From NCBI GenBank assembly GCA_963717385.1, contig CAVQWE010000005.1, positions 124,001-188,000 of the forward strand: 64,000 bases of DNA. Direction: 5' to 3'. Positions 20,070 through 27,945 of this stretch are shown in pieces (within the stretch, counting starts at the first letter, position 1; each line of letters begins with the position of its first letter). This DNA comes from Sva-07 sp963717385 (GTDB lineage: Bacteria > Actinomycetota > Acidimicrobiia > Acidimicrobiales > Ilumatobacteraceae). Both the position numbers and the translations under genes were made by a program. The notes beneath the pieces are model-generated. The model had not been told where the DNA came from, did no database searches, and worked only from the letters and a program-made list of their open reading frames with translations.

Positions 20070-21044
20070 ATGTCTGCCAGTCCGGCCACCTCTCCTGCAC
20101 TCACCGCGAACGGATTCGCGGTCGACGTCTCACCTGATCGCTTCGGTGAGTTGTCACCTGCCAACGATCTCCTCGACGACCCAACGGGGCTCCGCGAGGC
20201 GATGGACGATCGCGGGTACCTCTTCTTCCGGGGCCTGCTCGATCCGTCAGCCGTCGCTGCAGCACGCCACGAGGTGCTGCTCAAATACGCGATCCTCGGT
20301 GAGATCGACGATCGTCACCCGCTCGACGATGCGATCGCCGGCGATGCCGCTGCGGTCACCACCGCCAATGTCCGGGCGTTCTCCGAGAGCGTGCGCACCG
20401 GAGCCCACTACCTCGCCGTCACCGATGCCCCCGAGGTGGTCGCCGTTCACACGGCGCTGCTGGGCGGCGAAGTGAAGTCGTTCGACATGCGTTGGCCACG
20501 ATTCGTTCGACCCGGCGAAGGATGCGGCTTCCATTGCGACGGCCCGTACATGAATCGAGGGACCTCACGGATCTTCTCCAGCTGGATCCCGCTCGGCCGG
20601 GTGCGCCGCCACGAAGGTGCCCTGATGCTGCTCGAAGGAAGTCATCGCTCCGAACAGCTCCACCACGGGTATCTGCGCGCCGACGCCGACCGCGACGGCC
20701 TCACCTGGCTCGACGACGATCCCTCGGTGGTGCTCGACAAGTTCGGGACGCGCTGGCTGACCACCGACTTCGAGCCAGGCGACGTGCTGTGTTTCGGCAT
20801 GCACATGCTCCATGGCGCCATCGACAACGCGTCGCCGACCGGCCGGTGCCGGCTGTCGTCCGACAGCCGCTACCAGCGCACCGACGAACCGGCCGACCCG
20901 CGCTGGAACGGCGCACGGTTCGAAGGTCACGGCGGACGGCGCGTCTTCTATCCCGGGCTCGGCCGCTGGAACAACGCCGACTTCCAGGACGAGTGGAAAG
21001 ACATCGACGAGCACGGCCGCCTCGAGTTGCGAGGAGCGCAATGA
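20070..21044 (+). CDS. Phytanoyl-CoA dioxygenase-family Fe(II)/2OG oxygenase
   Basis: This 324-residue oxygenase belongs to the PhyH fold, often used in natural-product pathways for hydroxylation, halogenation or desaturation. The iron facial triad appears as HCD in GCGFHCDGPYMNRG and the distal His in GMHMLHGAIDNAS, with a 2OG-binding Arg nearby (CRLSSDSRYQ). The carboxylate ligand is present, so hydroxylation fits better than halogenation. It starts 26 bp from the divergent ligase and overlaps the following acyl-CoA dehydrogenase gene by ATGA. The two probably act as a pair in the NRPS pathway, on a carrier-bound or free intermediate. The substrate is unknown. Confidence 0.85.
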   Translation: MSASPATSPALTANGFAVDVSPDRFGELSPANDLLDDPTGLREAMDDRGYLFFRGLLDPSAVAAARHEVLLKYAILGEIDDRHPLDDAIAGDAAAVTTANVRAFSESVRTGAHYLAVTDAPEVVAVHTALLGGEVKSFDMRWPRFVRPGEGCGFHCDGPYMNRGTSRIFSSWIPLGRVRRHEGALMLLEGSHRSEQLHHGYLRADADRDGLTWLDDDPSVVLDKFGTRWLTTDFEPGDVLCFGMHMLHGAIDNASPTGRCRLSSDSRYQRTDEPADPRWNGARFEGHGGRRVFYPGLGRWNNADFQDEWKDIDEHGRLELRGAQ

Positions 21045-22225
21045 GCGAGCACGACGAACAACTTCAGCGTCTGACCGAGGCGTTGCTCGACCCGGATCAC
21101 CCCACCAAGGTCGACACGGCCACCTGGGCGCAGGCCCACCTCGGACAGCGCGACGTGGTCGCCGACGATGCCACCTCGACCTTCGCCGTCGACGACTGGC
21201 GCCGATGCGGCGAGCGCGGCATCTTCGGGTTGCTCGTGCCCACCGAGCTCGGCGGCAGTGGCGCCGACCTGGCAACTGTCCTGCTCACGCTCGAGGGCCT
21301 CGGCCAGGGCTGCACCGACAACGGCCTCACGTTCGCTGCTGCGAGCCAGATGCTGAGCACGCAGATCGCACTGGTGCGCTTCGCCACACCCGAGCAGCAA
21401 CAGCGCTGGCTTCCGGGACTCCTCGCCGGCACCACGTTGGCCGCGTTGGCGATGACCGAACCTCAGACCGGCTCCGACGCCTTCGCACTCGAGGCCACGG
21501 CCACCAAGCGCGACGATGGCAGCTACGTGTTGAACGGGCACAAGGCCTACATCACGTTCGGACCGATCTGCGACATGGCGATCGTGTTCGCCTCCACACG
21601 TCCCGAGGCGGGCAGTTGGGGCATCTCGGCGTTCATCGTCGACACCTCGCTCGACGGGGTCGTCCGGTCGGACGTACGCGCCAAGATGGGCATGCGCACC
21701 ACGCCGTTCGGCGATCTCGAGTTCCACGACGTGGTCGTTCCCGCCGACGCACTCCTCGGTCGCGAAGGCGCCGGTGCACGGATCTTCGGGGCGATCCTCG
21801 ACGTCGAGCGCAGCTACGTCTTCGCTCCGCAGGTCGGGGCGATGCAACGCCAACTCGACGAGGCGGTCGCCTACGCCAAGCAGCGCACACAGGGCGGCCA
21901 CCCGATCGGCCACTACCAGGCGGTCTCGCATCGCATCGTCGCCATGAAGGAACGCTACGAACGCGCCCGATACTTCCTGTACCGGGCAGCGATGGCCGAA
22001 ACCACCGGCCGCGAGTTCACGATGTACGCATCGCTCGCCAAGCTCGTCGCCGGCGAGGTCGGCATCGCGTCAGCGCTCGACGCGTCGGTGGTGCAGGGCG
22101 CACGTGGCTATCTGTCCGAGTTCGAGATCGAGCGGAGTCTGCGTGACGCCATCGGTGGCCTCACCTACTCGGGGACCGCCGACATCATGCGCAACGTCAT
22201 CGCCCGCCACCTCGGCCTCGCCTGA
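21041..22225 (+). CDS. Acyl-CoA dehydrogenase-family flavoenzyme, NRPS-associated
   Basis: This 394-residue FAD enzyme has the three-domain ACAD fold: ALAMTEPQTGSDAF (flavin binding), the beta domain, and a C-terminal helical domain ending YSGTADIMRNVIARHLGL. The usual MCAD-type catalytic Glu (in YEGT) is replaced by Ser at about residue 377. A Glu is present at about 256 in LDVERSYVFAPQVGAMQ, where isovaleryl-CoA and long-chain dehydrogenases keep their base. The enzyme is therefore probably active with an IVD-like geometry. ATG 21041 overlaps the dioxygenase stop. Within this cluster it may desaturate a carrier-bound aminoacyl or acyl group. That role is inferred from context. Confidence 0.85.
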   Translation: MSEHDEQLQRLTEALLDPDHPTKVDTATWAQAHLGQRDVVADDATSTFAVDDWRRCGERGIFGLLVPTELGGSGADLATVLLTLEGLGQGCTDNGLTFAAASQMLSTQIALVRFATPEQQQRWLPGLLAGTTLAALAMTEPQTGSDAFALEATATKRDDGSYVLNGHKAYITFGPICDMAIVFASTRPEAGSWGISAFIVDTSLDGVVRSDVRAKMGMRTTPFGDLEFHDVVVPADALLGREGAGARIFGAILDVERSYVFAPQVGAMQRQLDEAVAYAKQRTQGGHPIGHYQAVSHRIVAMKERYERARYFLYRAAMAETTGREFTMYASLAKLVAGEVGIASALDASVVQGARGYLSEFEIERSLRDAIGGLTYSGTADIMRNVIARHLGLA

Positions 22226-22248
22226 GCGTCAGCTGGGCGCCGATGCGC

Positions 22249-23313
22249 TCAGCCGGCGACGTTCCAACGGTGGGCGACAGTGACCGCGTCGTCGACGATC
22301 ACCGCATGCACGGTGTCCGGAGATGGAATCGCCGGGGAGAGGGCTGTCTGTTCGTGCAGCACGATCCGCGCGCCGGGCGACAGCCGCGCCAACAGATCCG
22401 GAACGACCCGAGACGCCACCACCATCGGAAGGAACAGCACGACGACCGTCACCTCCGCGAGGTCGACATCGGCGGCGTCGGCGTTGATGATGCTGACCCG
22501 ATCGGCAACTCCGGCATCGGTCGCACGCTCGACGGCGGTCGCGCACAGTTCGCTCGACTGTTCGACACCGATCGAACGACATCCGCGAGCGGTTGCCGCA
22601 GCGACGACGAACCGGCCATCGCCGCTGCCGAAGTCGAACACGACGTCGTCGACACCGACCGAGGCCACGTCGAGCAGCGAACCGATCAAGCTCGTCGGGG
22701 TGACCAGGAACGGTTCGAGCGCCGAGTGATCCGCCGAACGCAGCCCCAGTCGTTCGGCGAGGAGACGGATGGGTCGCACGATCGAGTACGCCCACCACAG
22801 CCGCTTCGGCAAGGAGACGGCGTCCCAATCAGCGGGCGTCGGTCCGAAGAGCTGCTGCAACCGGCCGCGACGACGCTGACGCCAGCGGAGTTGCACGACG
22901 CTCGTGGCCGGGCCGTCGAAGGTGAACACCTGCGAATCGCCGACACGCCACCACGACTGCAACGCACCGGCGGTCCACGAACGGCTGGTGTCGAAACCCG
23001 CGGTCCGCAGCACTGCCGCAGCGAGAACGGCATCACCGGGGGCCACTTCCAACCGAAGCGTGTGGCGCTGGTCGGACACCGACGTGTCGGTGACAGCGAC
23101 ACCGGCGTCCGACAGCAACATCACCAGACGGTCGCGCTCCGCCTCGTTCGACGTCCTGATCCGCCGACAGGTCGCCTGCACCACGTCGGCCACCCGCTCA
23201 CGGCCGCCACCCGGCGAGCCGGAGGCCGCCTCGGCCCACGCCGAGAGTCGGTCGCGATGGATCGCGTCCACCAGTTCCGCGCTGAGCGCGGGGCTGTCGG
23301 AGCCGACGATCAC
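22249..23313 (-). CDS. SAM-dependent class I methyltransferase with uncharacterised N-terminal half
   Basis: A 354-residue protein. The C-terminal ~170 residues form a Rossmann methyltransferase: motif I VVFDFGSGDGRFVVAAA, motif II region SIGVEQSSELC, and INADAADVDLAEVTVVVLFLP. The N-terminal ~180 residues are of unknown fold, basic and Trp-rich (SWWRVGDSQVFTFDG), and may bind the substrate. The start is GTG 23311-23313, four bases after the stop of the cupin-like gene, so it is the last gene of a three-gene operon read from 25050. It is convergent with the acyl-CoA dehydrogenase gene. The methyl acceptor is unknown. Confidence 0.8.
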   Translation of the reverse strand: MIVGSDSPALSAELVDAIHRDRLSAWAEAASGSPGGGRERVADVVQATCRRIRTSNEAERDRLVMLLSDAGVAVTDTSVSDQRHTLRLEVAPGDAVLAAAVLRTAGFDTSRSWTAGALQSWWRVGDSQVFTFDGPATSVVQLRWRQRRRGRLQQLFGPTPADWDAVSLPKRLWWAYSIVRPIRLLAERLGLRSADHSALEPFLVTPTSLIGSLLDVASVGVDDVVFDFGSGDGRFVVAAATARGCRSIGVEQSSELCATAVERATDAGVADRVSIINADAADVDLAEVTVVVLFLPMVVASRVVPDLLARLSPGARIVLHEQTALSPAIPSPDTVHAVIVDDAVTVAHRWNVAG

Positions 23314-23317
23314 GCGC

Positions 23318-24280
23318 TCAGCGAGCCGTGACGGTGTCGAGTTGCTTGCGCAACATCTCCGAAGCCGGGCGGAGGAACCCTGGGTTCAGGTACGACGAGC
23401 GAGGCCCGGCGAAGCGGAACGGAACGGAGATGTTGGCCTCGACCGCTTCCATCTCGTGCGCCCAGAACGGCGGGATGTACAGCGCCTCACCAGGGTGGAG
23501 TTCGCCGACGAATCGCTGGGCGTGCGCCAACTGCGGGAAGTCATCCAGCGACGCATCGTCGGACCGGCCCGGGAGGTCGGACCAGCGACCCTCACCGCGC
23601 AACGGCAGACAGAACGACAGGTTGGTGCGGTCGGCGGGCCGGTACATCGCCACGCGCTTGGTGCCATGGGTCTGGAAGAGCAGGCCGGGCCAGGCGTCGT
23701 GGTGCAACGGCGTCGTCGCCCCGGGTGAGCCCACCCAGATGCCGCTGAACCGCGGCTCGGTTGCGGCGTCGGTGTGTTTGCGAACCGCGTGGTCGAACCG
23801 GTCGAGCATCGCTGCACCCTGGCCGTCGAGCGATCGGACGCCGAACAACTGGTACACGACCGTTCCCGGGTCGACCCCGTCGTCGAACATCATCGAGAGG
23901 AAGTCGCGCACCTTCATCTGCTGCTTGGCGACGACGGTGGTGTCGTATCCGCCGCTGTAGAGGAAGTACGGCGATGCCTCGTCGAACGACGTGACCGTGA
24001 TCGTCTGGTCGCCCGCCACACGGTCGAGGTCTGCTGGCGTGGCGACCTCGGCGAGACCGAGTGCGTCGAGCAACCCCTCGATGATGACGGGTCGTCCGGC
24101 GTCGAGCACCCCGTCGATCGTGATCGAGTCAGCAGCCACACGGTCGATCTCGATGCGTCCTCCACGGCGACGTGCGCCCGTGGCTCTGGTCACCAGGTGG
24201 TGGATGAACCACACCGGGAGCAACACCGCCACCAATCCGAGCAGGCCGATGGCGATCACGACAGCACGTACGCGCTTCAC
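23318..24280 (-). CDS. Membrane-anchored JmjC/cupin-8 type Fe(II)/2OG oxygenase
   Basis: A 320-residue protein. An N-terminal transmembrane segment (about residues 7-28, VVIAIGLLGLVAVLLPVWF) is followed by a cytosolic or exported cupin-8/JmjC domain. The iron motif HxD is in TTPLHHDAWPGLLFQ and the distal His in YIPPFWAHEMEAV. Lys-Arg in HGTKRVAMYRP fits the 2OG or substrate site. Family members hydroxylate proteins, tRNA or natural products. The GTG start (24278-24280) overlaps the upstream TylF-like methyltransferase stop (GTGA), and the downstream methyltransferase follows within 5 bases. A membrane anchor is unusual for this fold. Confidence 0.82.
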   Translation of the reverse strand: MKRVRAVVIAIGLLGLVAVLLPVWFIHHLVTRATGARRRGGRIEIDRVAADSITIDGVLDAGRPVIIEGLLDALGLAEVATPADLDRVAGDQTITVTSFDEASPYFLYSGGYDTTVVAKQQMKVRDFLSMMFDDGVDPGTVVYQLFGVRSLDGQGAAMLDRFDHAVRKHTDAATEPRFSGIWVGSPGATTPLHHDAWPGLLFQTHGTKRVAMYRPADRTNLSFCLPLRGEGRWSDLPGRSDDASLDDFPQLAHAQRFVGELHPGEALYIPPFWAHEMEAVEANISVPFRFAGPRSSYLNPGFLRPASEMLRKQLDTVTAR

Positions 24281-25050
24281 TGGCCGACCTCCGTGTCAGG
24301 CGTTTCGGAACGTATCGACGTGAGCTTCACCGCGACTTCGTACATGCCCCAACACAGGTAGTCGTAGGTGACGGCGTACTCGTCACAGAACTCTTGGAAC
24401 GCCTTGAACTCGTGCTGTTTCCAGTTGGGATAGTTGAAGTACTCGTTGAAGACGATGACGGAACCAGGCTGCAACCGATCGGCGAGCCCACGCAGGATGG
24501 TGCGAGCCGAGCTGTAGATGTCGGAGTCGATGTGCACGAACGAGACGTGACCGGGATGGTCAGCGACGAACGGGCCGAGCGTGTCGTCGAACCAGCCGAC
24601 GTGGAGCTCGACGTTGGATTCGACCTTGGGGATTCCTTCGCCGCCGAACCCTCCTGCGCCGATCGTGAAACCTGTCCACGGTTCGGGAAGACCTTCGAAC
24701 GAGTCGAATCCGTGCACCGTCACCTTCGGTCGACGACGGGCGATGTGATTGATCGACCGGCCCGAGCGAACACCGAACTCGAAGTAGAGCCCATCGGACG
24801 ACGCATGTCGGAGGGCATCGTTGAGCACTGCGATGTCGTCACGCTTGATCATGGCGTCGGTCATGTTCGAGGTGATGTAGTCGGCGGTCTCGTCGAGCGC
24901 ACGTTGCAGCAGCGCGTGGTGTGGGTGCCAACGGTTCGAGTAGTACCAGCGCCCGTAGTAGGCGGTGCTCGCGCTGCTCACGACACCGCTGATGGCCCGC
25001 TTGGCTGCGTACTTCGAGCGGTCGGCGACGGCGGACACCTTGGCGTGCAT
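24277..25050 (-). CDS. TylF/macrocin O-methyltransferase-like protein
   Basis: A 257-residue class I methyltransferase of the TylF/MycF family, Mg-dependent enzymes that methylate sugar or hydroxyl groups of natural products and some cell-surface glycans. Motif I is FEFGVRSGRSINHIA. GFDSFEGLPEPW and VHIDSDIYSSA are the family signatures that carry the metal-binding acidic residues. The start at ATG 25048-25050 (MHAKVSAVAD) is preferred over GTG 25071, because TACCAT at 25058-25063 lies 7 nt before it. It is the first gene of the operon with the cupin-type oxygenase and second methyltransferase, next to the NRPS cluster. Confidence 0.85.
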   Translation of the reverse strand: MHAKVSAVADRSKYAAKRAISGVVSSASTAYYGRWYYSNRWHPHHALLQRALDETADYITSNMTDAMIKRDDIAVLNDALRHASSDGLYFEFGVRSGRSINHIARRRPKVTVHGFDSFEGLPEPWTGFTIGAGGFGGEGIPKVESNVELHVGWFDDTLGPFVADHPGHVSFVHIDSDIYSSARTILRGLADRLQPGSVIVFNEYFNYPNWKQHEFKAFQEFCDEYAVTYDYLCWGMYEVAVKLTSIRSETPDTEVGQ

Positions 25051-25057
25051 CGAAGTG

Positions 25058-25063
25058 ATGGTA
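25058..25063 (-). promoter_or_regulatory. -10 box (TACCAT), leaderless start of the TylF-like operon
   Basis: Minus-strand TACCAT ends 7 nt before ATG 25050. It decides between the two possible starts, since the GTG start at 25071 would lie upstream of the box. Confidence 0.55.
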
Positions 25064-25135
25064 CCGACCACAGCGCGTCGGTTGCCCGCTGGCTGCGCGC
25101 TCGCTGGCCGCCCGTGACCCGACGTGACTGGCGAA

Positions 25136-25957
25136 TCAGCGTTCGAGCAGTTTGTTGCGCACGATCTCGGTCTCGGGCGAACTGAGCGGCCGGTTGGTCT
25201 TGACCCGAACGGTCACCGTGTCGGCGGGAGCTTCGGCGCCGGTGTCGGGTTCGTGCGTCTCGATGTCGCGCAGGAAGACCACGCCGGTCAGGCCGACATC
25301 GTTCGACGCCACCGCGAGCCGCTCCACCGCTGCACCTTCATCGGCGCGCGCCCAGTCGTCGATGGGCACCTCGATGTCGCTGACAGCGGGCAGCTGCGAC
25401 AGGTTGGTGACCGAATCGACCGAGTGATGTCCGGCGTGCCACGTCGCGCCCTCGGGGGTGCGGAGCCTGATCGACGCCGACCCGATCAGGTCGACGGTGC
25501 CGCGCACCTCGTTTCCCGACACCACGAGCACGACCTCGTCACCGACGGCATAGCGGTCTTCGAGCAGGGCTCTCGTGCCCCCGAGAAAGTCCTTCACGAA
25601 GTCCTGGGCGCTGAGCGCGATTGCCAAGCCGACGAATCCTGCACTGGAGATCGCGAACGCGAGATTGACGCCGAGGATCTCGAGCGCAGCGAAGATCGCG
25701 AACATGAAGATCACCACGGTCACCAGACGACCCAACATGCGCGCCACCGCATCGGCACGCTGACGCTTGCGGACGTCGGCTTGACCCTCGTCGCCGAGCC
25801 GATCGAGACGCACCCGCCAGCTCCCCTCGGAGCGCTGTGCCCGACGAACGGCGCGGCGTGTCAGCTGACGGATCGCTGTGCGGGCGAACCAGGACAGACC
25901 GATGGCAATGGGAATCAGGATGATGGCTTCGGAGACCGAAGCGAACCAGGTGAGCAT
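25136..25957 (-). CDS. MscS-family mechanosensitive channel
   Basis: A small-conductance mechanosensitive channel of about 273 residues that releases solutes on hypo-osmotic shock. There are two to three membrane segments. The pore-lining TM3 and the following beta domain are recognisable: SSAGFVGLAIALSAQDFVKDFLGG, then EDRYAVGDEVVL and GTVDLIGSASIRLRTPEG. The C-terminal alpha/beta domain is short. The start MLTWFASVSEAIIL (ATG 25955-25957) is chosen over a distal ATG at 26044 because it begins right before TM1. It is divergent from the retropepsin-like gene across about 200 bp. Confidence 0.9.
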   Translation of the reverse strand: MLTWFASVSEAIILIPIAIGLSWFARTAIRQLTRRAVRRAQRSEGSWRVRLDRLGDEGQADVRKRQRADAVARMLGRLVTVVIFMFAIFAALEILGVNLAFAISSAGFVGLAIALSAQDFVKDFLGGTRALLEDRYAVGDEVVLVVSGNEVRGTVDLIGSASIRLRTPEGATWHAGHHSVDSVTNLSQLPAVSDIEVPIDDWARADEGAAVERLAVASNDVGLTGVVFLRDIETHEPDTGAEAPADTVTVRVKTNRPLSSPETEIVRNKLLER

Positions 25958-26145
25958 GGGGTTCCTCGTGTGACGGACCGCAGCGACGAGCCGGCGATCG
26001 AATATTACGGTTGTGTGACGGTTCGCATCTTGGCGCATCGGCATCGACCTCCGGCGTCACCTCGACCTCGATCGCTGTGACATCGCTCACGTCCGCCGGT
26101 CCCAGCACCTCCATACGAGCCGAATCGGGGGCGCGCTGTGGGCGA

Positions 26146-26151
26146 TAACGT
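26146..26151 (+). promoter_or_regulatory. -10 box (TAACGT) for the retropepsin-rimK operon
   Basis: TAACGT ends 6 nt before GTG 26158. The 200-bp intergenic region upstream contains no other recognisable feature. Confidence 0.55.
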
Positions 26152-26157
26152 GCGCGC

Positions 26158-26718
26158 GTGCCTCCATCGAAACGACCTCAACCGATCACGGTGGGATGGC
26201 GCGAATGGGTGTCACTGCCCGGGTGGAACGTCGCTCACATGAAGGCGAAGATCGACACCGGCGCCCGGACGTCGTCGTTGCACGCGTTCGGACTGGAATG
26301 GTTCGACCGTGACGGCAGCCCGTGGGTTCGTTTCGAGATCCACCCGTGGCAACGTTCGACCGCCGACTCGGTCATCGTCGAAACGGCGGTGAACGCGACG
26401 CGCGACATCCGGAGTTCATCGGGCGCGGTCGAACATCGGCCGGTGGTTCACACCACGCTCGTGCTCGCCGGACAAACGGTGACCGCCGAGGTCACGCTCA
26501 CACGCAGGGACGAAATGGGTTTTCGGATGCTCGTCGGACGAGAAGCACTCCGCAAGCGATTCGTCGTCGATCCCAGCGTGTCGTACCGCGGTGGACGGCC
26601 TGACAAATCGATCCGCCGCCGCAATCGCGACGGCGCAGCACCTCCAACCAAACCGGCACCGAAACCCACCTCCAGCGCCTCGGTACCCCGCGCCCGATCC
26701 CCCCGGAAGACTTCATGA
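26158..26718 (+). CDS. Retropepsin-like ATP-dependent protease family (RimB/COG4067-like)
   Basis: A 186-residue protein with an aspartic-protease active-site loop, AKIDTGARTSSLHA, and a second conserved block, EMGFRMLVGREALRKRFVVDPS, as in the COG4067 family often coupled to RimK glutamate ligases. The basic, Pro-rich C-terminal tail (about 150-186) is extra. It starts with GTG 26158 after a TAACGT box. Its stop overlaps the rimK ATG (ATGA, 26715-26718), so both proteins are made together. The likely job is processing or trimming of RimK-modified protein, as inferred for RimB in Pseudomonas. Confidence 0.85.
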   Translation: MPPSKRPQPITVGWREWVSLPGWNVAHMKAKIDTGARTSSLHAFGLEWFDRDGSPWVRFEIHPWQRSTADSVIVETAVNATRDIRSSSGAVEHRPVVHTTLVLAGQTVTAEVTLTRRDEMGFRMLVGREALRKRFVVDPSVSYRGGRPDKSIRRRNRDGAAPPTKPAPKPTSSASVPRARSPRKTS

Positions 26719-27909
26719 AACTCGCCATCTTGTCGCGGGCGCCGCGCTCGTACAGCACACAACGCCTCAAGCTCGCTGCGCTCGACCGCGGGCACAAGTG
26801 CAAGGTGCTCGACACCTTGCGCTTCGCCATCGACCTCTCGGGCGACGAACCCGACCTGCAGTTCCGTGGCAAGCCGCTGTCGGACTACGACGCCGTCGTG
26901 CCCCGCATCGGTGCCTCGATCACCTACTTCGGTTCCGCTGTGGTTCGCCAGTTCGAGCAGATGGACGTGTTCACCCCCAACACGGCCACCGGCATCACGA
27001 ACTCGCGCGACAAGTTGCGTGCCATCCAGATCCTGTCGCGCCACGACATCGGGATGCCCAAGACCGCGTTCGTCCGCAATCGCCAAGACGTCCTCCCAGC
27101 CATCGAGCGGGTCGGTGGGGCACCGGTCGTGATCAAGCTGCTCGAAGGCACCCAGGGGATCGGGGTGATCCTGGCGCCCGACAAGACAGGTCGCCGAGGC
27201 CATCATCGAGACGCTCCACAACACCAAGCAGAACGTGTTGATCCAACAGTTCGTCGCCGAGAGCAAGGGCCGCGACATCCGCGCCCTGGTGGTGGGCGAC
27301 CGGGTCGTCGCGGCCATGCGGCGCACGGCAGAAGGCGACGAGTTCCGCTCCAACGTGCACCGCGGCGGATCGGTCGAGAGCGTGGTGCTCGACCCCGCCT
27401 ACGAACGCACCGCCGTGCGGTCCGCGCAGATCATGGGGCTGCGCGTCGCCGGTGTCGACATGCTCGAAGGCAACGACGGGCCGCTCGTCATGGAGGTCAA
27501 CTCATCGCCTGGCCTCGAAGGCATCGAACGGGCCACCGGTCTCGACGTCGCGGGCGCGATCATCGATCACGTCGCCAACCAAGTCGCCTTCCCCGAACTC
27601 GACGTGCGCCAGCGCCTCACGGTGAGCACCGGCTACGGCGTGGCCGAACTGCTCGTGCGCGAAGCCGGCGACTTCGTCGGCAAGACGATCGGCGAGTCCG
27701 GTCTGCGCGATCGCGACATCACCGTGCTGACGCTGCACCGCGACACCGATGTGATCCCCAACCCGCGCGACAACCGCAAGCTCGAAGCGAACGACCGACT
27801 GCTGTGCTTCGGCAACCTCGAAGAGATGCGCGACATGATTCCGGCGCGCCGACGTCGACGGGCGCGGCTGCGCAAGTTGCCCGAGCACCCGCTGCCCGAA
27901 CCCGAATGA
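26715..27909 (+). CDS. rimK: RimK-type ATP-grasp ligase fused to a TrkA-C (RCK_C) domain, one frameshift
   Basis: About 397 residues. Residues 1-290 are a RimK-like ATP-grasp enzyme, which adds glutamate to protein C-termini such as ribosomal S6. It has MKLAILSRAPRSYSTQRL, SRHDIGMPKTAFVRN, VIKLLEGTQGIGVIL, and the metal site EVNSSPGLEGIE. The frame shifts near 27187 (acaggtcgcc), with AEAIIETLHNTKQNVLIQQF continuing in the next frame. After residue ~305 a second domain (GYGVAELLVREAGDFVGKTI, then ITVLTLHRDTDVIPNPRDN) matches TrkA-C, a ligand-binding module of K+ channels and transporters. Canonical RimK is ~300 residues and lacks it. The fused domain suggests control by a small ligand. Confidence 0.9.
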
Positions 27910-27933
27910 GCACCACCCCCTGACGCCACGCAG

Positions 27934-27939
27934 TACCGT
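27934..27939 (+). promoter_or_regulatory. -10 box (TACCGT) for leaderless threonine ammonia-lyase mRNA
   Basis: TACCGT ends 6 nt before GTG 27946, in the 36-bp gap after rimK. No ribosome site is present. Confidence 0.6.
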
Positions 27940-27945
27940 TCGGGC

